Shown here: positions 7,554 to 13,652 of the stretch, piece by piece
Layout of the letters: the number at the start of each line of letters is the position of its first letter
Position numbering within the stretch: position 1 is the first letter of the stretch
NCBI GenBank assembly: GCA_027365565.1
Contig: DAHXMI010000002.1
Span: 1 to 43,496, forward strand
DNA: 43,496 bases
From: JAMCYG01 sp027365565
GTDB taxonomy: Archaea > Micrarchaeota > Micrarchaeia > Micrarchaeales > Micrarchaeaceae
Direction of reading: 5' to 3'
Position numbers and translations under genes: made by a program
Notes under the pieces: model-generated
The model's input: the letters and a program-made list of their open reading frames with translations, nothing else
Databases searched by the model: none
Told to the model about the DNA's origin: nothing

Positions 7554-7610
7554 TGAATCTGTCGTCAGCGGCGGTTCGCACATGGAGTTGCGACAGGATT
7601 CAAAGCGCTA
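7554..7610 (+). ncRNA. Candidate structured small RNA
   Basis: Bases 7555-7564 (GAATCTGTCG) pair with 7591-7601 (CGACAGGATTC) in a ten-pair stem broken by one bulged G. The enclosed 26 bases can form a further small GCG-GTT-CGC hairpin. A TATA box is placed so that transcription would begin at the base of the stem. No C/D or H/ACA box, nor any known riboswitch core, was recognised. The 3' end is a guess; the tRNA-Leu promoter begins at 7622. Confidence 0.4.
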
Positions 7611-7621
7611 CCGAGGAAATA

Positions 7622-7633
7622 GTATTTAAATAA
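7622..7633 (+). promoter_or_regulatory. TATA box of tRNA-Leu
   Basis: GTATTTAAATAA, centred 28 bases before the first base of the tRNA at 7656. It probably also serves the C39-like gene that begins 26 bases after the tRNA, since no second TATA box lies between them. Confidence 0.7.
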
Positions 7634-7655
7634 GAGTCAATTAACATATAACCAT

Positions 7656-7750
7656 GCAGGGATGGCGGAGCGGTCAAACGCGGCGGACTCAAGATCCGTT
7701 GGCTTAGGCCTTCGGGAGTTCAAAACCTTGAACAAATCTCCCTCCCTGCA
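7656..7750 (+). tRNA. tRNA-Leu(CAA) with a 12-base insertion (probable intron) in the T-loop
   Basis: Acceptor GCAGGGA (7656-7662) pairs with TCCCTGC (7743-7749), with A as discriminator and no encoded CCA. The anticodon arm GCGGA-CTCAAGA-TCCGT gives anticodon CAA. A long variable arm (GGC-TTAG-GCC) confirms a class II leucine tRNA. The T-stem GGGAG (7714-7718)/CTCCC (7738-7742) encloses 19 bases instead of 7. Removing 12 bases restores the canonical loop TTCAAAT. The extra bases form TTCAA-AACC-TTGAA, an inverted repeat. Because of repeated CAAA the exact intron limits are ambiguous, from 7721-7732 to 7725-7736. Confidence 0.9.
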
Positions 7751-7776
7751 TACATTTGCGATTAAGGTGCTTTCAC

Positions 7777-8484
7777 ATGCCGAAGAACAACAAAAAGACC
7801 AGCAAGATGCCCTCAAAGTCAAAGGCGCGCAGCGGCGCGGCAAGCAAGGCTAGCAGTGTCAAGATAAAGGATTCGAAAGTTCTGGACATACCTACTTACG
7901 CTCAGTCCGAAGAGTTCACCAGTGCAGCGGCATGTGCGATGATGGCTCTCAAGTACGTCAACAAGAACTTCAAGATGAAGAAGGACACGGAGTTCGAGAT
8001 ATGGCAGGAAGCCGTCCATGGCAGCGTCTGGCACGGTTCCAGGTACGGACTCGCGTTCGCGCTCGCGAAGAGGGGAGTGAAACCCAACATAACGAGCAAT
8101 GCCAAGGACGAGGGCTTCGAGAAGAAGCTCGCGGTCTACGAGGGGATAAACCTCGACACGCTCTCGGCATCCTTCAAGGAGATACGCGACAAGGCCAAGA
8201 ACATGAAGGTGGACGAGAAGTACGGCACAGTGACGCTTAACTCGATCAAGAAGCAGCTCAACATGGGCCGCATACCGATAGTGCTGGTCGACATAAGCCA
8301 GATAGACCCGTACATGGAGAGCGCGCCGCACTGGGTAGTGATAAAGGGCTACGACAACGACAGCGTCTACATCAACGATCCGTACTCGGACAACACGATA
8401 GCGCTGGAGCACGACAGCTTCAAGAACGCAATCGGCTACGAGAACGAGACGCACATGATAACGATAAGGGCGAAGAAGGGCTAA
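7777..8484 (+). CDS. Peptidase C39-like (DUF3335-type) protein with altered catalytic cysteine
   Basis: 235 residues. Residues 1-30 are a basic Lys/Ser/Ala tail without a signal peptide; the rest is a papain-like C39 fold. Its landmarks are IPTYAQSEEFTSAAACAMM (Q43, the oxyanion residue), APHWVVIKGYD (H185) and VYINDP (D201). In the family the segment after the glutamine reads FTCGPA; here it is FTSAAA, so the catalytic cysteine is S49, with another cysteine four residues on at C53. The protein may be inactive, use Ser, or use C53. ATG 7777 follows AAGGTG at the normal distance and begins only 26 bases after tRNA-Leu, so both are probably on one transcript. Molecular role unknown. Confidence 0.75.
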   Translation: MPKNNKKTSKMPSKSKARSGAASKASSVKIKDSKVLDIPTYAQSEEFTSAAACAMMALKYVNKNFKMKKDTEFEIWQEAVHGSVWHGSRYGLAFALAKRGVKPNITSNAKDEGFEKKLAVYEGINLDTLSASFKEIRDKAKNMKVDEKYGTVTLNSIKKQLNMGRIPIVLVDISQIDPYMESAPHWVVIKGYDNDSVYINDPYSDNTIALEHDSFKNAIGYENETHMITIRAKKG

Positions 8485-8506
8485 CTCGCCTTCTTCCCCT
8501 TTTTTC
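8468..8506 (+). terminator. Hairpin plus T-run overlapping the end of the C39-like gene
   Basis: GGGCGAAGAAGG (8468-8479) pairs with CCTTCTTCCCC (8489-8499) with one bulged C, followed by six T residues. The stem starts inside the last codons and looks like a bacterial-style intrinsic terminator. The next 180 bases, to 8689, hold no recognisable gene. Confidence 0.65.
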
Positions 8507-8689
8507 TTTCCTACTTCTTTCTGTTCTATCCTTGCTGTTTGTTTTGCTGTTTGCTTTATGCTCGGCCGTAAGGAACGGGATTTGCTGCTGTAGGAATAGA
8601 TAACCTGGGTGTATAGCGGGGAGCAAAAGACTTGATGGAAGCGGAGAGAGGTGGAAAGTCCTAAGCATGAAGTATCGCTGCTGGCGCCC

Positions 8690-8980
8690 TTACGCCTCTA
8701 CGCTGACTGCAACGTTCCTGGCGTTGGACGGCTGAGCTCTCCTCTGCGCCCTGCCCGATGCCGACCTCCTCGCGAATCTGGAGTAGCACCCCCTGCACAG
8801 GTATCTCTTCGCAACAGGCGCACTTTGGGCCTCGAAGAAACTTGACGGCATCACGATCTTGAGATCGCTCCTGCCCAGCTTCTTGCCGCACACATTGCAC
8901 GCGTCATCACTGAGGAATCCAAAAAGTCCCCGATGCGGCGCGCTATCCTCCACAATCCTCTCTCCACTTCCGATTCTCAT
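8690..8980 (-). CDS. Small zinc-ribbon protein
   Basis: Unrecognised 96-residue protein with two Cys pairs spaced like a zinc ribbon: CNVC (C28, C31) and CRGC (C62, C65). Between them is a 30-residue segment with one hydrophobic strand (LKIVMPSSFF). The C-terminal 30 residues are Arg/Ala/Ser-rich and basic, suggesting nucleic-acid contact (inference). ATG 8980 follows GGGGTAAGAG. A TATA box at 9019-9031 leaves a leader of about 20 bases. It is transcribed alone, toward the convergent C39-like gene. Confidence 0.75.
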   Translation of the reverse strand: MRIGSGERIVEDSAPHRGLFGFLSDDACNVCGKKLGRSDLKIVMPSSFFEAQSAPVAKRYLCRGCYSRFARRSASGRAQRRAQPSNARNVAVSVEA

Positions 8981-9279
8981 CTCTTACCCCCCACTGCTAA
9001 TGTTACTTCAAACTACACGTAATATATATAACTTCTCCATCGTCGGAAATAAAGGAACTTAGAGAAAAGCGGAAGTGTGCCTTTTCGAGGAAAAACGTCC
9101 GGATTTGGGAAGCGCAATCATTATATATGTTAGGGCACTACCTACAATAGGTTGTATAATAAGTAGTCATGCACCCAAATTGATGTATTCAGTGCGCATC
9201 TATCGAGGGGAAAGCGTTATGCGATCCCGGTGCGGGAGGGTCTGCAACAATATATTGTATCAGGTGCGGCATCGGCCGG
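8981..9279. other. 299-base intergenic region with hairpins, no protein gene
   Basis: Apart from the promoter of the zinc-ribbon gene, no frame with normal codon use is present. An orphan TATA-like element lies at 9117-9128. Hairpins or palindromes visible are ACCTA-CAA-TAGGT (9140-9152), TCCCG-GTG-CGGGA near 9224-9236 and the perfect palindrome ACAATATATTGT near 9248-9260. A small RNA is possible, but no known class was recognised. Confidence 0.4.
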
Positions 9280-10425
9280 CTATTTCTTCGCAGAGGCCTT
9301 TCTGATCGCAGCCAGGCACTTCTTTATGTCCTGTATGCCGCAGTCGCTCTTGATCGCAGAGTCATGCATGTGCGTGAATGACGCCTTGAACCCGTGGCCG
9401 TTGAGCCACTTCACCACCTCGTACGGGCTGACGGAGCCTATACCGAGCATCTTCGTCACCGTTGGGATGTGGTAATACATCGGCATGTCGAGCTCCTCGC
9501 GCATCAGCGAGGCAAGCCTCCTGTTATCGCCGCCGAGTCCTTCCTCATCGATTTGCGGCATCCCCTTCCTGATGTTTTCGTCGAACAGGTTGCCCAGCCA
9601 CATCTTGCCTGCGGTTGTCAACATGCCATCGCACTCGGGGCAGGTGAGCATGTCAGGGAACTCGGAAGTTGAAGTGCGCGTAAAGCCGCATTTCTGGCAG
9701 TAATAAGCATAGCCCATGTTCCTGATCGACGAGGCGGCCTTCTCGGCCCCATGCCTCAGCCTCACGAATACCCTCATGTACGTGCGGTACGTCATGGACA
9801 TGATCGGCTCCACCCCGAAGCCCAACGCCGCAGCCTGCCGTGCCACATACCCAAGAAGAATCCTGATGCCTACCTCATGGCACAGGTGGTTGTGCATAGG
9901 CACTGCGTCATACAGCCTTATGCATGCATTTTTCTTCGAGCCGCACAGCACGGCCGTGTCAGTCGAAGTCGCGAAAAAGTACGTGCCGTCCCTACACAGC
10001 CTCAGGAGGTCGTGAACGTACGGCGTCACCCCGCCGAACGGATCCAGGTCTATTATGTCGAAATGCTCCTCTGTCTCATTGCAAAAATGCTGTATGTCAT
10101 CGTTGATGACCTTGGCATGCATCTTTGAGGCATTCACATTCCTCTTCGCTGCCAGAAATGCATGCCTGTTAATGTCGACGAGCGTGATGTCCTTGACTGG
10201 CGTCTCGAGGGCATACCTCATGCCTCTTATTCCCGTCGCCGCTGTCGGGTCAAGTAGCCTCATGCCCTTCTTGCCTATCGCTTTCACGACGGCCACGCTC
10301 AGCTCCCTGGAAAGCCTCGCGTGGGGGTTGAGAAAGACCTCCTTGTCGTAGGAAATCGTCGCCCTGCCTTCGGAGTAGCTATCCCTGTTGCTCCTCTTCT
10401 TTCCACTCACGGTTTTCAAACACAT
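9280..10425 (-). CDS. trm1: tRNA (guanine26-N2)-dimethyltransferase Trm1
   Basis: Makes m2,2G26 in tRNA using AdoMet. The product has 381 residues, the usual archaeal length. LDPTAATGIRGMRYA (from about residue 58) is the AdoMet-binding motif I. IIDLDPFGGVTPYV (from about 124) carries the family DPFG catalytic motif. A four-Cys zinc-like element YYCQKCGF...TCPECDG lies near residues 249-278. The C-terminal domain, with MYYHIPTVTKMLG and HGFKASFTHMHDSAIKS, is typical of Trm1. ATG 10425 overlaps the 3' end of the DUF357 gene by 47 bases, so the two are co-transcribed. The four tRNAs in this window are plausible substrates. Confidence 0.96.
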   Translation of the reverse strand: MCLKTVSGKKRSNRDSYSEGRATISYDKEVFLNPHARLSRELSVAVVKAIGKKGMRLLDPTAATGIRGMRYALETPVKDITLVDINRHAFLAAKRNVNASKMHAKVINDDIQHFCNETEEHFDIIDLDPFGGVTPYVHDLLRLCRDGTYFFATSTDTAVLCGSKKNACIRLYDAVPMHNHLCHEVGIRILLGYVARQAAALGFGVEPIMSMTYRTYMRVFVRLRHGAEKAASSIRNMGYAYYCQKCGFTRTSTSEFPDMLTCPECDGMLTTAGKMWLGNLFDENIRKGMPQIDEEGLGGDNRRLASLMREELDMPMYYHIPTVTKMLGIGSVSPYEVVKWLNGHGFKASFTHMHDSAIKSDCGIQDIKKCLAAIRKASAKK

Positions 10426-10705
10426 CCCCCTTCAGCAGTTCGCGCAGAGAATCAAGCAGGCCATGTGCATAAGATATGCATGAGAACGAGGTATCGGTAT
10501 CGCCCTTCCCGAGAAAGCTCTCGGAATCGCTCCTGTACATCTTCGCAAGCTCGATTATGTTTTTCATCCTCCTCAGCTTGGGTTCCCCGACATTTCCTTC
10601 CCTCCCTCTCTCCTCTTCCAGCATGCCCTCTACCGCGGCGATGCTGCCATCGAACATCCTCATGTCCTTCCGTATCCTTTCAACTACTCCTTTTTCTTCA
10701 GCCAT
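10379..10705 (-). CDS. DUF357 family helical protein
   Basis: 108-residue, all-helical, highly charged protein. The C-terminal block FLGKGDTDTSFSCISYAHGLLDSLRELL matches the DUF357 pattern (fxxGDxxxAFxxIxYAHGxLDA), an archaeal family of unknown function. ATG 10705 (MAEEKGVV) is chosen over an upstream TTG because the TATA palindrome lies 38 bases before it. The gene overlaps Trm1 by 47 bases. That linkage to tRNA modification is suggestive, but no role can be read from the sequence. Confidence 0.8.
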   Translation of the reverse strand: MAEEKGVVERIRKDMRMFDGSIAAVEGMLEEERGREGNVGEPKLRRMKNIIELAKMYRSDSESFLGKGDTDTSFSCISYAHGLLDSLRELLKGDVFENREWKEEEQQG

Positions 10706-10738
10706 GCGCCGCGCCCGCAATCAAAATCCAGAAACTTT

Positions 10739-10748
10739 ATTATATAAT
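10739..10748. promoter_or_regulatory. Palindromic TATA box serving both directions
   Basis: ATTATATAAT is a perfect palindrome. Its centre lies 38 bases from the DUF357 ATG at 10705 on the minus strand and 38 bases from the preferred ATG at 10782 on the plus strand. No other good TATA box is needed for either gene. Confidence 0.6.
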
Positions 10749-10781
10749 CCATAGAAACATATAATGATATAAGGTGTCATG

Positions 10782-11387
10782 ATGGCCGAGCTGTGGAGCG
10801 ATTATACGGATTCTGTTATCGACGGGGTAGACAAGAAGATAGGAAGCAAGTATGGGATCTCCCTCAGGGATCTGCTTACCGACCCTGGCAAGTTCTCCTC
10901 AAAGCAGAACGTGTCCAACACAATATCGAACCTCCAGGAGGAGGCGAACAGCTATCTCGATGCCATGATCGCATCCATGCCTGAGCAGAAGCGCGCATTT
11001 GAGAACGCCGGCGCGAAGTGCGATTCCACATCGAAGCAGCTATCGCAGGCCGTGACTATGCAGGCAAGGCAGAACAAGGTGCCGGTTATGAATCCAGCGT
11101 CCATAACCAAGGACGACACAATGGACGAGACTATATTCATAAATGCGTTCGATACCACCACTTCAGCGCTTATAGATAAGCTGCTGACCCACACGTTCTA
11201 CGTCGCGGACTTCAGCTACAAGATAAAGGACTACACAGTGGGTAGCTGGTTATTCAGCGGTAAAAAGAACTACATAATAAGCGTCTTCCTTCAGCCAAAC
11301 GAGGTGCTCGCCGCCGAAGCCAGCAGGAGCGAGCTTGTGGACCTGCTCACCACAGCAGAGAACTACTTAAAGAGGCCTGGCGCTTGA
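10782..11387 (+). CDS. Unknown soluble, mostly helical protein
   Basis: 201 residues, no family recognised. No signal peptide, membrane helix or cysteine motif is seen (one Cys only). The N-terminal two thirds look helical and polar (NTISNLQEEANSYLDAMIASM). The C-terminal part contains hydrophobic strands with aromatics (TFYVADFSYKIKDYTVGSWLF, KNYIISVFLQ). The second of two adjacent ATGs is preferred because AAGGTG at 10771-10776 is then correctly spaced. It precedes the AK6-like kinase gene by a few bases and so likely shares its operon. Confidence 0.75.
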   Translation: MAELWSDYTDSVIDGVDKKIGSKYGISLRDLLTDPGKFSSKQNVSNTISNLQEEANSYLDAMIASMPEQKRAFENAGAKCDSTSKQLSQAVTMQARQNKVPVMNPASITKDDTMDETIFINAFDTTTSALIDKLLTHTFYVADFSYKIKDYTVGSWLFSGKKNYIISVFLQPNEVLAAEASRSELVDLLTTAENYLKRPGA

Positions 11388-11395
11388 AGACGAAG

Positions 11396-11986
11396 ATGAT
11401 CAGGGTAGCTGTCGTCGGCACTCCGGGAACCGGTAAGAGTCACTTCGCAAGAAGGCTCGCGACCGCTTCGCCTTCCGCTGCAATAATAGAAGTAAATGAG
11501 ATAGCCAGGGCGCGCAGGCTGTTCACCGGCACTGACAGATACGGCACGAAGACCGTCGACATGAAAAGGCTCGGAGCGGCAGTCCGCGCTGAGCTCCGCA
11601 AGAAGAGAGCGTTGGGCGCCGGAACGGTGCTGGTGGTCGGCCACCTGGTGCCGTACATCGGATTGCGTTTCGACCTCGCGGTAGTTACGAGGTGCAGGCT
11701 GGGTGTGCTTCTGAGAAGGCTCAAAAGCAGGGGGTATCCGAAGGGGAAGATTAGCGACAACATGCTATGCGAGGCAATGGACTGCGTCGGTTCTGACATG
11801 GTAGGAAAGGCCGCTGAGATATACGAGATAGCCACTGACAAGGACTCGAGGGTGCTGGCCAGGTACGTGCAGTCTCTCGCATCGAACAGGCGCCATAAAA
11901 GGCCTAGGCTGAAGGAGATAAACCTGATGGGGGAGATGTATTCGATGATAAGCAAGGGCGAATTCGGCTTCGGGGCTAAATCCTGA
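11396..11986 (+). CDS. AK6/Fap7-like adenylate kinase family protein
   Basis: P-loop NTPase of 196 residues beginning MIRVAVVGTPGTGKSHFARRL; the Walker A is residues 8-15. IIEVNEIARARRLF and TVDMKRLGAAVRAELR correspond to the NMP-binding region of archaeal AK6 proteins. VLVVGHLVPYIGL follows as a core strand (usually GH[LY] in the family). Eukaryotic and archaeal relatives (Fap7) combine adenylate kinase or ATPase activity with small-ribosomal-subunit maturation; either role fits. A TTG at 11384 could start it 4 codons earlier, but ATG 11396 is preferred. The last 11 bases overlap the convergent CCA enzyme gene. The C-terminal 30 residues extend past the usual end. Confidence 0.82.
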   Translation: MIRVAVVGTPGTGKSHFARRLATASPSAAIIEVNEIARARRLFTGTDRYGTKTVDMKRLGAAVRAELRKKRALGAGTVLVVGHLVPYIGLRFDLAVVTRCRLGVLLRRLKSRGYPKGKISDNMLCEAMDCVGSDMVGKAAEIYEIATDKDSRVLARYVQSLASNRRHKRPRLKEINLMGEMYSMISKGEFGFGAKS

Positions 11987-13409
11987 AAGAAGTCTTCTTC
12001 ACGAAGCTCCTGTGGACGAGCCTCGCGTATTCTTCCGGCATCGTTGCGCCTGTGAAAAGCCTGGCTTCCCTGACGCGTACGTGTGACAGCATGCTTATCT
12101 CCTTGGACCTGTTGATGCTCTTCAACAGCTCCTTCACGTTGCTGAATTCCGGCTTCTCAATCGCCTTTACCCTGTCCGCATCAAGATACATGTACGACTT
12201 GGAATGCGCCTTGTAGAACATCTCGGCAGCGCCCTTCATGAAGACGCTCGGTCCTGTGGCTATGCGCGAGCCGTTGCTGTGCCTGTTCATGAAGTATGAC
12301 AGCACTCCCGTATCCTCTTCCATGTCCTGCAGCGCTATGAGCGGCTCGAAGCCGTTCTTCTTCATGAGCACCTGTATGCTCCTGCTCAGCTTCTTCAGCT
12401 GCTGCCACTTTATGTCGTTGGCCTTGTCGGCCAGGCCGAACGCGAGCGTGTACACCTCGCAGTCAAGCGACTTTGCCAGGGACGAGAGCCTGCCTTTCGC
12501 ATATGCATCGGAGTGGCCGTGCCCATAGAATACCTCTTTTGTCGGGTTTGAAAGCAGGTTCCTCGAAGCCAGCACAAAGCGCGAGAACGACTCGATGGAA
12601 AGCGCAGCCGCCACATTCCTGTCGCTGTCAGTCGGGTCTATGATCACTATCTCCTTCGAAAATTTCTTGACCAGCTCCGATGCGGTGCCGGACTGCGGCT
12701 CTATCCTCGCTGATTCCTTCGGGTCAAGCACCCACGGCAGCTTGGCCGCGCCCGCTCCCTTCAGCAGCGCTTCGAAAGAGCCGTACGTGTGGATCAGCAG
12801 TTCGCACAGGTAGCCAGAAAAGCCCTCTATGCTGACCTCCGCGCCGTATATCCCCTGAGCTTTCAGGAATGCCTTCAGCACGCGCACCTCGTCCTTCTGC
12901 CTTGCGGAGAGGTGCGATAGTATGAACTCGTTGTGCAGCGGCGTGCGGTCCACGGCCGTGCCCTTTTCAAGTATGTTGCCTATCTTGTAGGCCGGCACTA
13001 TGTCCGCATTTATGCCGCTGACGTTTATCCTCGCATACGGATGCTGCGCGTACTTTATCGTGAAGCTTTCCCCCTTCTTCCTGTCGATTATCTTCTTCGC
13101 AATCTCTAGCGTGCCTTTTTCCATCTTGTCCTCATTGAAGCTCCTCGGGTAGAGCAGGAACATGTCCACGTCGTAGCTTCCCTTCACCTGCGTGCCGCGC
13201 GCCATCGACCCTACGATGACAAGCTCCGTGCCCTTGGGCATGAGACTCTTTATTCGGGCCGCTATGCCGTTGGATATTGCCGTGACGCCCTCAATCTCCT
13301 TCTTCGAAGGCTTGACGTCGTCTATGACCGTGTCTACGACGGCCTTCAGCCTGCCGGCATCCGCCTTCGATCCACTCCTGCCACTTCTCTTGCTGCCGGC
13401 GCCTGCCAT
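11976..13409 (-). CDS. cca: CCA-adding enzyme (archaeal class I tRNA nucleotidyltransferase)
   Basis: Adds the 3' CCA to tRNAs, which is essential here because none of the four tRNA genes encodes it. 477 residues. The nucleotidyltransferase signature GSMARGTQVKGSYDVDMF gives G67, S68 and catalytic D80/D82; a third carboxylate follows in INADIVPAYK. HNEFILSHL and EVRVLKAFLKAQGIYG, with the central domain around GFSGYLCELLI, are class I hallmarks. The first 20 residues are a Gly/Ser/Lys-rich tail. ATG 13409 is chosen over one at 13469 because the TATA box at 13441-13448 lies between them. It overlaps the AK6-like gene tail to tail. Confidence 0.96.
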   Translation of the reverse strand: MAGAGSKRSGRSGSKADAGRLKAVVDTVIDDVKPSKKEIEGVTAISNGIAARIKSLMPKGTELVIVGSMARGTQVKGSYDVDMFLLYPRSFNEDKMEKGTLEIAKKIIDRKKGESFTIKYAQHPYARINVSGINADIVPAYKIGNILEKGTAVDRTPLHNEFILSHLSARQKDEVRVLKAFLKAQGIYGAEVSIEGFSGYLCELLIHTYGSFEALLKGAGAAKLPWVLDPKESARIEPQSGTASELVKKFSKEIVIIDPTDSDRNVAAALSIESFSRFVLASRNLLSNPTKEVFYGHGHSDAYAKGRLSSLAKSLDCEVYTLAFGLADKANDIKWQQLKKLSRSIQVLMKKNGFEPLIALQDMEEDTGVLSYFMNRHSNGSRIATGPSVFMKGAAEMFYKAHSKSYMYLDADRVKAIEKPEFSNVKELLKSINRSKEISMLSHVRVREARLFTGATMPEEYARLVHRSFVKKTSFRI

Positions 13410-13438
13410 GGGGTCACTGATTTTTGATTCTCGTGTAA

Positions 13439-13450
13439 CATATAAATAAC
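13439..13450. promoter_or_regulatory. Shared TATA box between cca and tRNA-Ala
   Basis: CATATAAATAAC is centred 35 bases from the cca ATG on one side and 30 bases from the 5' end of tRNA-Ala on the other. It is the only well-placed TATA element for either, so it probably drives both directions. Confidence 0.55.
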
Positions 13451-13473
13451 TTCTATAATGAATAATCATGCAA

Positions 13474-13545
13474 GGGCTCGTAGCTCAGTAGTAGAGCGTT
13501 CCGTTCGCAACGGAAAGGCCGCGGGTGCGATTCCCGCCGAGTCCA
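13474..13545 (+). tRNA. tRNA-Ala(CGC)
   Basis: The acceptor stem GGGCTCG/CGAGTCC contains the G3-U70 pair that identifies alanine tRNA. The anticodon arm TTCCG-TTCGCAA-CGGAA gives CGC. The D-stem is GCTC/GAGC and the T-stem GCGGG/CCCGC. Length is 72 bases to the discriminator A, with no encoded CCA. Odd: the D-loop AGTAGTA has A where G18 belongs, and the T-loop TGCGATT has G at position 55. The elbow pair G18-U55 is therefore A-G, while G19-C56 is kept. Confidence 0.95.
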
Positions 13546-13652
13546 TTCTGCTTGTCTTTTATTGGTGCGTGCAGGCCCCACATCTCTCTTAATAGGTTAG
13601 CATCCACAGTAAATGGGCGAGAGTCCCTCTGTCACGTAGAGTGGCGGTCGAT

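Noticed and set aside
7662..7853. 63-residue plus-strand open frame
   Set aside because: It reads straight through tRNA-Leu and the start of the C39-like gene in another frame; the tRNA structure explains the sequence.
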